Assembly (NCBI RefSeq): GCF_902488535.1
Contig: NZ_CABTWO010000003.1
Coordinates: forward strand, 1-64,000
Direction: 5' to 3'
Length of the DNA: 64,000 bases
Source of the DNA: an uncultured Mobiluncus sp.
GTDB taxonomy: Bacteria; Actinomycetota; Actinomycetes; Actinomycetales; Actinomycetaceae
The notes below the pieces were generated by a model. That model was not told the DNA's origin. It was given only the letters and a program-made list of their open reading frames with translations, and made no database searches. A program made the translations under genes and the position numbers. This document shows positions 1 through 8,114 of the stretch, piece by piece (positions within the stretch are counted from its first letter, which is position 1; every line of letters begins with the position of its first letter).

Positions 1-306
1 CCCGCTGTGATGGAGAATTTTGGTACTCCCGAACAGAAGGAAATTCATCGCGCCAGTCCCGCTGCCATGCGCGCGGGCGGTTTCCCCGCCGGCTCTATGG
101 GGCCGAAGGTGGAGGCAGCCTGCCGTTTCGTGGAACTGACCGGCGATGTCGCCGCGATTGGGCAACTCAGTGATGCTCAAAAGATTATCGCGGGCGAATC
201 CGGCACCATCATTACCCCAGGCGGTAATTATGGTGGTCCCGATGACATCAACCAGCGCAGCTACAAGAAAATGTGCATGACTAGCGGTGGAAACATCGAG
301 GTCTAG
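1..306 (+). CDS. arcC: Carbamate kinase, C-terminal part (5' end outside window)
   Basis: This is the C-terminal end of a carbamate kinase, which makes ATP and carbamate from carbamoyl phosphate in the arginine deiminase pathway. The frame is open from the first base of the window, so the GTG at 7 is not a real start. The block GSMGPKVEAACRFVE (90-135 nt) matches the conserved C-terminal amino-acid-kinase motif, and the core ends at GTIIT as in the family. About 29 residues follow that point (Gly/Asn-rich, ending GGNIEV), a longer tail than usual. The next gene is a YfcC-type transporter, which fits arginine or carbamoyl-phosphate catabolism. A carbamate-kinase-like protein of another pathway cannot be excluded from a fragment. 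Confidence 0.8.
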   Translation, partial: PAVMENFGTPEQKEIHRASPAAMRAGGFPAGSMGPKVEAACRFVELTGDVAAIGQLSDAQKIIAGESGTIITPGGNYGGPDDINQRSYKKMCMTSGGNIEV

Positions 307-747
307 TTTCCAAGCAAACTACCAAAGTAGCCTGTCACCTGATACCGCCAGTGGTGGGGGAGGAACTTAGTTCCTTCCCCACCAGCTTATTTTTGTACGA
401 CCCAAGGCGAGGACGATAAAGATCCTTCCCTGGGATTCGCACGTACGATGCTCCCGGACTCCACCTTTACGGCGGAAGGCTACTATCAATCGAGTGAAGT
501 GACGGTATTTCTCTTCGCAAACAGTCTGTCTAGAACACATGTAAGATACCTGTTCAAACTAGGTTAAGAGTGGGTGTACGTGTTGGTTGCCCAGAAATAA
601 ACACGAATCATCCTTAGAGAGCGGTGTAAGTTCGTTTACAAACCTAAATCGGATTGGCAAACTTTTCTCTAGCAAAGATGCTACTCGGTCCTCTCTAATT
701 TTGAGACGGTACCAAACTTCACAACAAAACTACAAGGAGGATGCAGT
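307..747. other. 441-bp AT-rich intergenic region
   Basis: After the terminator the region is AT-rich and has no convincing open frame. It must hold the promoter of the transporter gene. A possible -10 (TAAGAT, 542-547) lacks a good -35 at the right distance. A strong ribosome binding site, AAGGAGG, lies at 734-740. No riboswitch or RNA gene was recognised. Confidence 0.5.
352..394 (+). terminator. Intrinsic terminator after the carbamate kinase gene
   Basis: A hairpin with a 15-bp stem (352-366 with 370-384, one G-T pair) and a 3-nt loop is followed by GCTTATTTTT. It lies 46 bases after the stop codon and separates the kinase transcript from the transporter gene. Confidence 0.85.
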
Positions 748-2325
748 ATGTCTGTAGTTACCGACGGAAAAACTGCGAGCGAAACTGGGCAAAAACCGAA
801 AAAAGGCTTTCGTTTGAACGTGCCCACCGCGTTCACAATCCTATTCTTTCTCACCATTATTGCGGTGTTTGCGACTTGGTTCGTACCAGCAGGTCAGTAC
901 TCGAAACTGGCCTATGATAAGGAGACTCAAGCTTTCTCAATCACAAGTCCACAAGGGGAAGTCAGTACTGTTCCCGGCAATCAAGAGGCCCTGGACAAAC
1001 TCGGGGTAGACATCAAGTACGCACAGTTTGCCAACGGAGCAATTGGAAAACCGATTTCTATTCCTGGCACTTACGAAAGACTCGAGTCTAATCCTGCTGG
1101 TCTTGAAAAAATTCCGCAGGCCATGGTGAATGGCACTATGGAGGCAGTGGACATCATGGTGTTCATTTTTGTCCTTGGAGGTCTCATAGGTGTGGTTCGG
1201 GCTACCGGCTCTTTCGAGTCTGGTCTGATGGCCTTGACTAAGAAAACCAAAGGACACGAGTTTGCTCTCGTATTCGCGATGTCTCTGTTCATGATAGTTG
1301 GAGGCACTCTGTGTGGTCTTGAAGAAGAAGCTGTGGCCTTTTATCCAATCATGTGTCCTATCTTTATCGCGATGGGATACGACTCTATTATCGCAGTAGG
1401 GGCTATCTTCCTTGCTGGTTCTATGGGGACTACGATGTCAACCGTCAACCCATTCTCTGTTGTGATTGCGTCTAATGCTGCAGGCATTCAGTTTACCGAG
1501 GGCATCTGGTGGCGCGCGGTAAGTTGTGTAGTAGGGGCAGCAGTAGTCATAGGTTACCTGTATTGGTACGCCAAAAAAATCAAGGCAAATCCCGAGTTCT
1601 CTTACACCTATGAAGACCGGGATTCCTATGAAAAGCAGTGGGGCATGATGAGCCAGGAAGATGTTCCCTTCAACTGGAAGCGCAAAATTATCCTGGTCTT
1701 GTTTTTTGCAGGTTTCCCGATTATGGTCTGGGGTGTCATGGCTCGGGGTTGGTACTTCCCATTGATGGCTGCGTCTTTCTTGACTATTACGATTGCGATA
1801 ATGATATTGTCACTGTTTGGTAAGGCCCGCCTCACCGAAAAACAACTCGTGGATGCCTTCTCGAACGGGGCTTCTTCGCTCGTTGCGGTGTCTTTAATTA
1901 TTGGACTGGCTCGTGGCATTAACTCGATTTTGAAAGAGGGCTACATTTCAGACACCATTCTGTATGGTGCAACGAAGTTGGTTTCGGGAATGAGTGGTCC
2001 GCTGTTCATAATCATCATGATGTTCATCTTCTTTGTCCTTGGCTTCGTAGTACCGTCCTCCTCTGGCTTGGCGGTGCTGTCCATGCCGATTATGGCACCG
2101 TTAGCTGATTCAGTTGGTATTCCGCGTTGGATCATCGTCTGCGCTTACCAGTGGGGTCAGTACGCTATGTTGTACTTAGCACCTACTGGCCTGGTGATGG
2201 CTACTTTGCAGATGCTTGACATGAAGTACAGCCATTGGTTGAAGTTTGTTTGGCCTATGGTGGTGTTCGTCTTGGTATTTGGCGGCGGAATGCTTGTCGC
2301 CCAAACGCTGATTTACGCCCATTAG
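748..2325 (+). CDS. YfcC-family transporter (ArcD/DcuC superfamily)
   Basis: A 525-residue integral membrane protein of the YfcC/DcuC/ArcD-like ion transporter superfamily. A charged cytoplasmic N-terminus (residues 1-25) precedes about 12 hydrophobic segments. The family signature is seen in GGLIGVVRATGSFESG (about 144-159), the Gly/Ser re-entrant stretch around GSMGTTMSTVNPFSVV, and the second-half copy FVVPSSSGLAVLSMPIMAP. The ATG is preceded by AAGGAGG with 7-nt spacing. Its position just behind a carbamate kinase suggests amino-acid import or arginine/ornithine exchange, but YfcC members also carry other substrates, so the substrate is an inference. Base composition is AT-richer than in most of the window, as for the next gene. 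Confidence 0.85.
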   Translation: MSVVTDGKTASETGQKPKKGFRLNVPTAFTILFFLTIIAVFATWFVPAGQYSKLAYDKETQAFSITSPQGEVSTVPGNQEALDKLGVDIKYAQFANGAIGKPISIPGTYERLESNPAGLEKIPQAMVNGTMEAVDIMVFIFVLGGLIGVVRATGSFESGLMALTKKTKGHEFALVFAMSLFMIVGGTLCGLEEEAVAFYPIMCPIFIAMGYDSIIAVGAIFLAGSMGTTMSTVNPFSVVIASNAAGIQFTEGIWWRAVSCVVGAAVVIGYLYWYAKKIKANPEFSYTYEDRDSYEKQWGMMSQEDVPFNWKRKIILVLFFAGFPIMVWGVMARGWYFPLMAASFLTITIAIMILSLFGKARLTEKQLVDAFSNGASSLVAVSLIIGLARGINSILKEGYISDTILYGATKLVSGMSGPLFIIIMMFIFFVLGFVVPSSSGLAVLSMPIMAPLADSVGIPRWIIVCAYQWGQYAMLYLAPTGLVMATLQMLDMKYSHWLKFVWPMVVFVLVFGGGMLVAQTLIYAH

Positions 2326-2347
2326 ACCCAAGAAGTCCTTTGTTCAG

Positions 2348-2389
2348 GTTGCCTACTGCTGCGTCAGTCAAGGCGCAGCAGTAGGCAAC
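2348..2389 (+). terminator. Hairpin terminator after the transporter gene
   Basis: A perfect 16-bp inverted repeat (2348-2363 with 2374-2389) and a 10-nt loop lie 22 bases after the stop codon. The following T-tract is weak (TTGTTGG), so termination may be partial and allow read-through to the regulator gene. Confidence 0.65.
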
Positions 2390-2434
2390 TTGTTGGTAAA
2401 ATAGAGGGATGCTTTGCTAGGGTGAGGAGCTCTC

Positions 2435-3391
2435 ATGAGTACGTGGTTGTTTTACTTGACTCAGGGAGTGATGATGCTTTCCATTTTTGCGGGAGCAATT
2501 TCTTTTTCTGCCTACACAGTCTCGAGGCGGAAAACCTATCTCGGTGCATCAATTTTCAGTGTTGTTTATTTTTTCGATGTCGCATTGATGTTCAGACCCT
2601 ACATGGCAGAAGAAAATCCCTCCGGGAGATTCGTGGATATTTTTGTAATTTCCAGCCCTCCTGAGTCCATCATGCTAGGTTGTGCACTGATATGCCTCCT
2701 GTGGTACACCGCATTTATGTATCTAAGTTTGCGGCCAATTTGGATTGCAATCCCGGCGCTTTTATTCGTGGCACTCAGTGTGATCATTTTAGTAGCAGAA
2801 CCAGAACGAATGTGGAGGGAATTTATATTTTTCTCAATGAGGGCTGTAGGGTTCATGTCATTGTTATGCTTCCTCATCATCTATTATTTTGTTTGTAAAG
2901 ATACCATTAAACGTTTTTTACTTAAGAAGCATTTGATTCTATTTATAGTCTCTGGGATACTGTGTATTGGAACCGTTCTTTGGAATATCTACTTTATGAT
3001 AATTCTTCCTTCTCTTTCATCGGTGGAAGAACCATTCCTTCCGGAGCGTAACTTTATCGAGAACTTCTTTATTCTCTTTATTTCCTGGTATATCTCTTTT
3101 AGAGGAGTGGGAATACTAAGACTGCATATCAACGAGCCTCCTTCTCGGGAGAGGGCTTCCGATGAAGATATCATTGCTAATGAAGCTGCCATATTTACCC
3201 GCAAATATAAACTCTCACCTACTGAAAACAAGGTCTTGTTGAGGATGGTACAAGGGCAAACCAATCGTCAGATTGCTGAGGCTATGTTTATAGAGCTCAC
3301 TACTGTGAAAGTCCATGTTCACAACATTTTGAAAAAGACCGGGAAAACCAGTCGAAACGAAGTTATTTCAGATTTTTGGCATTCTATGTAG
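2435..3391 (+). CDS. Membrane-bound LuxR-type transcriptional regulator
   Basis: A 318-residue protein with about seven hydrophobic segments in the first 230 residues and a LuxR/GerE helix-turn-helix at the C-terminus (260-318: LSPTENKVLLRMVQG, then NRQIAEAM and TTVKVHVHNILKK). There is no receiver domain, so it looks like a one-component regulator whose membrane part senses a signal directly. The ATG follows GTGAGGAGC. It lies 109 bases downstream of the transporter in the same direction, so control of the transporter/kinase genes is a reasonable inference. The gene is AT-rich, with many TTT, ATT and TTA codons, unlike most neighbours, which may indicate acquisition from elsewhere. Confidence 0.8.
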   Translation: MSTWLFYLTQGVMMLSIFAGAISFSAYTVSRRKTYLGASIFSVVYFFDVALMFRPYMAEENPSGRFVDIFVISSPPESIMLGCALICLLWYTAFMYLSLRPIWIAIPALLFVALSVIILVAEPERMWREFIFFSMRAVGFMSLLCFLIIYYFVCKDTIKRFLLKKHLILFIVSGILCIGTVLWNIYFMIILPSLSSVEEPFLPERNFIENFFILFISWYISFRGVGILRLHINEPPSRERASDEDIIANEAAIFTRKYKLSPTENKVLLRMVQGQTNRQIAEAMFIELTTVKVHVHNILKKTGKTSRNEVISDFWHSM

Positions 3392-3708
3392 CCAGATATT
3401 TCATGGTGGGATTTACATCGTTTATCGTTTAATCGTGTAACTGGCATCCTCTTGTTTAGTTATTTGCTTGGCGACAGCGTTGAAAAAACATGATAGATAA
3501 TGTATCCAAGTGTGGGTATCCATGTTCTTGCCCATTTATTTGTTATTTTCCTGTAGAGACTAGCGACTCTAGGTGTCACTAAATTTACAATAATTAAGTG
3601 TGTTGGTCGAGGTTTACCTCGACCAACACACTGTTAGGTTATGATTCTGCCTGCTTGGGTGCTGGGTGTGAAATCCGAGGCGTTTTCCTCGGGAAGTGAC
3701 GTCAGCTG
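3392..3708. other. 317-bp convergent intergenic region
   Basis: This AT-rich spacer lies between two convergent genes. It holds a strong shared hairpin (separate entry); nothing else was recognised. Confidence 0.5.
3597..3632. terminator. Bidirectional hairpin between convergent genes
   Basis: A perfect 16-bp inverted repeat (3597-3612 with 3617-3632) has a TTTA loop. It lies between the regulator gene (plus) and the surface-protein gene (minus). The minus-strand exit is AT-rich (CTTAATTATTG), so it probably terminates the surface-protein transcript at least. Confidence 0.7.
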
Positions 3709-5247
3709 TTAGCGGCGAGCCCGGCGGCGAGACGCAACCATCATGGCTCCGCCGGCGAGGAACACAATCATAGCTCCGCCAGCCAGCGTTTCGGCTGACG
3801 AACCGGTAGCTGCCAAAGCCTTATCCGGCCCTTGTGCCACCGGAATTCGGGGAGCTGCCGGGGTAAAGACGCGCGCGACCGGGGGCTCGGGAGCTGCCGG
3901 GGTGGTAGTAACACCCGCGACGGGGGGTTCGGGAGCTGCCGGGGTGGTAGTAACACCCGCTACCGGAGGCACGGGCTCGCTGGGAGGAACCACAGTCCCT
4001 CCCGGAACGGGACCGGGGACGACACTCGGCGTATCCGGGATGACTGGCTGATTCGGATTCGGAACCACAGGGTCTGCCGGAGTCGGTTTCGGCTTGATGT
4101 CCATAGTCAAGGAAATAATGTGTTTATATATGGGTTCGGAATCCAAGCCTTCAGGGTCTTGATCGGCAGACCAATGTATGAAGAGTCGCGAGAAATTACG
4201 CATAGCATTAAATTCCTTCGCGTTGATGCTACTAGGACTCCGGAGATCCAGGTATCCTTTGGTCTCGAATATCAGCTTGGCAGGGGCTCCCTTGGGGGGA
4301 ATGTTGTCCTTAACCTTAACCCCAGAGATAACCAAGCTGAGCGGCTTGTTCACGTACGCAGCAAAGCTGTCCCTCAGGGGCGAGTATGAGCCTTGTTCCC
4401 AATTTCCTTTTTCGTACGACTCATTAAGTGTCAAAGTTATAGCCAGCCGTTTTGCCGAACGCAACACACTGGTAATCCGGTACAGCGGATTGTCTCCGTT
4501 GTGGGTTTCCAGTGTGTAAGACTTTGGGTCATCGGGCATCTCCAGGTACTCTGGAACCGAAATGAAAGTCTCGATGACGGAATAAGCTTTATCGTATGTA
4601 AAATTATTGGCATTGGGTGTTATCCCAAAATGACGAATCACACTGTCCTCTTTTATTACGCTTATAACTCTTTCCTGAAATTCCTTCATTTCTCTATATC
4701 CCACGCTGACATCCAGATTGCTTTTAATATCCAGGGTGTCCCCGGAGTGTACTGGAAAGATTTTGTCGTTCTGGGTATCGTATTCCCCGTCCGCTGTGCG
4801 TTTAACCAGGGCATCGCCTTTCATACTATCAATAGGATTGGTTAACCACCAAGTACGATGAATTTCACTGTCCTCAACGGTTTTGACCTCTTCTGGGTGT
4901 GCGAAGTTGGAGCCGCTCGGAACTGCCGGAACTGCCGACTCGGCCGGAGCAGGTGGAGCCTGAACCGGAGCTGCCAGAATCGCAGAGGCGGCCGGGTCGT
5001 TTGCGGCCGGGTCGGTAACCGGTTGATTTTGAGCATCAGCATCGCTGGGAGCCGGGTCGGTAACCGGGGTTAATTCAGCAGGGGATTCCTGGGAGGGAGC
5101 CTCGGGAGTGGGGGTTTCGGTTGCGAAAGCAGCCGGGACGAAACCGGTCATGCCCAGTCCCAGAGTCAAAGCGGCTGAGGAACCGATAACCAGAGCACGG
5201 TTGGTGAAACGAGTCAATAACCGGGGGTCATAGTGAGTAGTTTTCAT
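3709..5247 (-). CDS. Sortase-anchored surface protein with LAATG motif
   Basis: A 512-residue secreted wall protein. Residues 1-42 form a signal peptide (basic N-terminus, hydrophobic core, cleavage after AFA). Residues 43-105 are rich in Pro, Ala and acidic residues. A globular middle part of unknown fold covers about 115-385. A Pro-rich stalk follows, with 14-residue repeats (PEPPVAGVTTTPAA) encoded by 42-bp DNA repeats near 3850-3960. The C-terminus is a sorting signal: LAATG at 478-482, a hydrophobic span, then SRRRARR. LAxTG is the motif associated with class E sortases in Actinobacteria, rather than classical LPxTG. No sortase gene is in the window. Function is unknown; adhesion or a pilus role is possible. 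The middle part is AT-richer than both ends. Confidence 0.85.
   Translation of the reverse strand: MKTTHYDPRLLTRFTNRALVIGSSAALTLGLGMTGFVPAAFATETPTPEAPSQESPAELTPVTDPAPSDADAQNQPVTDPAANDPAASAILAAPVQAPPAPAESAVPAVPSGSNFAHPEEVKTVEDSEIHRTWWLTNPIDSMKGDALVKRTADGEYDTQNDKIFPVHSGDTLDIKSNLDVSVGYREMKEFQERVISVIKEDSVIRHFGITPNANNFTYDKAYSVIETFISVPEYLEMPDDPKSYTLETHNGDNPLYRITSVLRSAKRLAITLTLNESYEKGNWEQGSYSPLRDSFAAYVNKPLSLVISGVKVKDNIPPKGAPAKLIFETKGYLDLRSPSSINAKEFNAMRNFSRLFIHWSADQDPEGLDSEPIYKHIISLTMDIKPKPTPADPVVPNPNQPVIPDTPSVVPGPVPGGTVVPPSEPVPPVAGVTTTPAAPEPPVAGVTTTPAAPEPPVARVFTPAAPRIPVAQGPDKALAATGSSAETLAGGAMIVFLAGGAMMVASRRRARR
3846..3968 (-). repeat. 42-bp tandem repeats encoding a Pro-rich stalk
   Basis: The motif TCGGGAGCTGCCGGGGT recurs with a 42-bp period (3887 and 3929), with a shorter degenerate copy about 39 bp before. 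It encodes PEPPVAGVTTTPAA units of the surface protein. Such repeats often vary in copy number between strains. Confidence 0.75.
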
Positions 5248-5324
5248 ATTTGTTGTATTTCCTTTTTCTTAGTTCACCTGGACGTTTTCAGACATTTCCC
5301 AGATAATTCACACCACGTTCTATT

Positions 5325-5330
5325 ATTATA
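5325..5330 (-). promoter_or_regulatory. Probable -10 box of the surface-protein gene
   Basis: The minus strand reads TATAAT at 5330-5325, about 78 bases upstream of the start codon in an AT-rich stretch. No clear -35 box was found 16-18 bases further upstream. Confidence 0.45.
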
Positions 5331-5406
5331 TCGTCAGTTTTCCCACATTTTTAGGAATTTCTAAGAATTGACCGGACATTTCTTAAAAACAGCTGAATAT
5401 ACGGGT

Positions 5407-6291
5407 TTACTCGGGGAAATCGTAGGCTACCGTGAGGGGAGCATGATCCGTGAAACGGGCATCGTAAGCCGGTGCGCGATACACCGCGGCCGATAGGGCT
5501 TTCCCCGCCAGTACGGGGGTAGCCATGTGGTAATCCAGGCGCCAGCCGGCGTTGTTGTCATAGGCCTTACCGCGCCACGACCACCAAGTGTAGGGGCCGT
5601 CCACTTCTCCTGCCAAGGCTCGTCCTACGTCTACGCAAGGCACCCCGTCACTCCCAGACAGTGTGTCGGCCATCCATGCGTCCAGGAACGCAATCTCTTC
5701 GTCCATAACTCCGGAAGTCTTATTGTGATTAGGCTTCCAGTTCTTAATGTCGCGGGCGGTGCGCACAATGTTGAAATCCCCGCAAATCAGGGCCTCTTGC
5801 GGAGCATCAGAGCCCGCACCCGCCACAGCGCGCGCGCCCAACTGGTCCACGCGTTTGCCCACTCGATCGAGGTAAGCCAGCTTTTGTTCCTGCTTTTCCG
5901 TGTGCAGCTCTCCGGAATGCAGATAAGCGCTGACCAGGGTAAACGTCGCTCCGTGGGGTCCGTGAATAGTGGCCTCCAGCCAGCGCCCGGAATCCACGTC
6001 CGGTTCCCCGCCAATCTCTGCATAACACTCCGGAGGCAGTCCCTCGGTAACCTGACCAATCTCCCAGCCGGAATCGCGCCGAGCCCCCAGCGCCACCCCG
6101 GCGCGGCCTTTCACTCGGCAGGGCCACACGTGCACGTCCCAAGCCGGACCGAACAAGTCATGGGTATCTTGCGGGGTGGCCCGCACCTCTTGCAGGCACA
6201 ATAAATCCGAGTCGTCATTGTCCAGCCAGTCCCCAAACCCTTTGCGGAACGCCGCCCGAACGCCGTTGACATTGACAGTGGTCACTTTCAT
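5407..6291 (-). CDS. xth: Exodeoxyribonuclease III
   Basis: A 294-residue exonuclease III/AP endonuclease of the EEP superfamily, which acts in base excision repair. The ordered motifs are visible: NVNGVRAA near the N-terminus, LQEVRA with the metal-binding Glu, GDFNIVRTARDIKNWKPN, RLDYHMAT, and TDHAPLTVAYD with the C-terminal catalytic Asp-His. The full length matches the ExoA/XthA type. It is the last gene of a tight minus-strand group: the upstream YihY gene ends 3 bases before its ATG. Confidence 0.95.
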   Translation of the reverse strand: MKVTTVNVNGVRAAFRKGFGDWLDNDDSDLLCLQEVRATPQDTHDLFGPAWDVHVWPCRVKGRAGVALGARRDSGWEIGQVTEGLPPECYAEIGGEPDVDSGRWLEATIHGPHGATFTLVSAYLHSGELHTEKQEQKLAYLDRVGKRVDQLGARAVAGAGSDAPQEALICGDFNIVRTARDIKNWKPNHNKTSGVMDEEIAFLDAWMADTLSGSDGVPCVDVGRALAGEVDGPYTWWSWRGKAYDNNAGWRLDYHMATPVLAGKALSAAVYRAPAYDARFTDHAPLTVAYDFPE

Positions 6292-6294
6292 GAG

Positions 6295-7455
6295 TTACCT
6301 CCGATTCTGTTTCCGAGACGCAGCGCTGGGAGCCACCGGATGTCCCGACAGACGTTTACCAGCCGCGGTTTCCCGGCGGTCCCGGCTGCTCCAAATGACC
6401 TGCTGAGACAGCCGCCAAGCGGCTTCTTCCTGGGCGGGGGACCAAATCCGGCCGGAAAGTGGATCGTGGGGCCAGGACAAACTAGCGGGAGCCGAAACGG
6501 TCACAAAGTTCGGACGCTCTGAAAAATGCGGAAAGTCCCTCACCGGCGCCGGAGCCGCCGGGGGGTTCGCGATCCAGCACGACATATACAGGAACAGGCG
6601 ACCCAATACGTTAACCCACAAGATAATCGTCAAAATTAGAGTAAACGGGGCGTAGGCGGGGGGTACGCTGGAGGCCAGATAGGCTCCTGACATCTGCAGA
6701 GCCGTGGACAAAAATCCCAACGCTCCCGTCCCAATCCACAGATCGCGACGCGGAGCCCGCACCAAAGCCAGGTAGCGCAGCGTGAAAGCCAGAATCAAAG
6801 TTGCCAAGATACTGGTCAGGACGAAAGCTCCGACATTAATCAGCCCGGGAGGAACCGGCAGAGCCAGCGGCAGCTGACTGTGCAAAGCACGCACCGCAAC
6901 GATGGAACCCGAACCCAAAACCGAAGCCAAAATTCCGCTGAGGAACAAAACCAGAAACATACACACGTCTCGCAGCGCGTTTTTCCATCCCGCCCCGGGG
7001 CGTTGCGGCAGTCCGAATACCGTTTCAATGCTGACACGCAAAGCCGCGACGACCCGGATTCCCGCCATGATGGACACAACCAAAACCACCAAAGTTCCCC
7101 AGGTAAAGCTGGGAGTCGCAATCGCGGCGGGGTCAATCAGACCCGGCTGCCCATCGACCTGGATAGCTCCGGGAATCCATTGATTGACGTCCTGGAAAAT
7201 CGTGTGACTGGTCATGGGGAAAGCATAAATCATGACTTGTGCGGTCATGATAATCAAGGTCACTATCCCCGCCATAGAAAACAGGGCGGTATAGGCGATG
7301 CCGCCAGCCAAGAGGTTCGAGGAGGCGTTTTGATAACGCAGGTAAGCCCGCATAAATCGCGTGGTGTTGAGCCACTCCAGGAAAGCCTTGCTGAGTTCCA
7401 CCACCCCCGCGGGTTTGGCGGGCTCGGCTGGCTGGGAATCAGGTTGTTTCATCAC
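6295..7455 (-). CDS. YihY/BrkB-family inner membrane protein
   Basis: A 386-residue membrane protein of the YihY/virulence factor BrkB family. About six transmembrane segments follow a short cytoplasmic N-terminus. The family features SNLLAGGIAYTALFSMAGIV (about 48-67) and the later ILWVNVLGRLFLYMSCWI are present. The C-terminal 90 residues are hydrophilic, Arg/Pro-rich and probably cytoplasmic. The molecular role of the family is not settled. It lies between the phosphoesterase (6-base gap) and exonuclease III (3-base gap), so the three genes are probably co-transcribed. Confidence 0.88.
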   Translation of the reverse strand: MMKQPDSQPAEPAKPAGVVELSKAFLEWLNTTRFMRAYLRYQNASSNLLAGGIAYTALFSMAGIVTLIIMTAQVMIYAFPMTSHTIFQDVNQWIPGAIQVDGQPGLIDPAAIATPSFTWGTLVVLVVSIMAGIRVVAALRVSIETVFGLPQRPGAGWKNALRDVCMFLVLFLSGILASVLGSGSIVAVRALHSQLPLALPVPPGLINVGAFVLTSILATLILAFTLRYLALVRAPRRDLWIGTGALGFLSTALQMSGAYLASSVPPAYAPFTLILTIILWVNVLGRLFLYMSCWIANPPAAPAPVRDFPHFSERPNFVTVSAPASLSWPHDPLSGRIWSPAQEEAAWRLSQQVIWSSRDRRETAAGKRLSGHPVAPSAASRKQNRR

Positions 7456-7461
7456 GGGGCC

Positions 7462-8088
7462 TCAGTATTTTCGAGTGTGCAACTGAGGGTGGGCGAAAAT
7501 TTCGGGTATTTCCCCGGTGACGCTTTCGGGCACCCCCGACCCCAGCTGGAGGATAGCCAACTGTTCGACATGGTTCGGCTCGAGCAGGGAACAGTCAACG
7601 CCGTCAACCATGAAAAAGCCGTGCGAACGTTTCGACAGAGCCGCGACCCGATCCAGGTCCTCATTGGTGACGTTCGTCCCCAAAGTAATGTGCGGATAGT
7701 AGGGGAAGCGTGATTCAGTATCTAGGGGTCCGAAGCTGAGCCGTTTTGCCAGTTCTTTGCAGGCCTCGTGCCCGCGCTGCACCTCGATATAGACGACCGG
7801 GGACACGGGCCGAAAATCTCCGATGTTGCCGAAACTAATGACGAACGGTGAAAAGGACCGGCAGATTTCGGCAGCCTGAGCCTGGATGTCCGGGACCTGT
7901 TCGCGGTCCACCGCACGCGGTTCCACAATGGTAACGTGCGGGGGTACACCGTCAGTTTTCGTGACTTTTTGCAGCTCGCCAGCATAGGGTTCGGGCACGG
8001 GAATAATCATGCCCAAATAAACCTGGCCTTCTTTACGAGGAGGTAAATACACGGGGTAAAGCCTACTCTGTTCAACGTAAAAACTCAC
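7462..8088 (-). CDS. 2'-5' RNA ligase/2H phosphoesterase family protein
   Basis: A protein of about 208 residues from the 2H phosphoesterase (LigT-like) superfamily. Both HxT catalytic motifs are present: PPHVTIVEP in the first half and YPHITLGTN in the second. The GTG at 8088 is taken as the start because CGGAGG lies 6 bases upstream (8095-8099). The open frame extends to 8190, but that would run past the divergent manC start at 8115, and the extra residues look like non-coding translation. The substrate is unknown. It is the first gene of the group running through YihY to exonuclease III. Confidence 0.85.
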   Translation of the reverse strand: MSFYVEQSRLYPVYLPPRKEGQVYLGMIIPVPEPYAGELQKVTKTDGVPPHVTIVEPRAVDREQVPDIQAQAAEICRSFSPFVISFGNIGDFRPVSPVVYIEVQRGHEACKELAKRLSFGPLDTESRFPYYPHITLGTNVTNEDLDRVAALSKRSHGFFMVDGVDCSLLEPNHVEQLAILQLGSGVPESVTGEIPEIFAHPQLHTRKY

Positions 8089-8101
8089 GCCTAGCCTCCG
8101 G

Positions 8102-8107
8102 TAGAAT
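8102..8107 (+). promoter_or_regulatory. -10 box (TAGAAT) giving a leaderless manC transcript
   Basis: TAGAAT ends 7 bases before the GTG start at 8115. In Actinobacteria this spacing places the transcription start on or next to the start codon, so the mRNA would have no 5' leader. This agrees with the lack of a Shine-Dalgarno sequence. No clear -35 was seen. Confidence 0.6.
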
Positions 8108-8114
8108 TTGTGTC

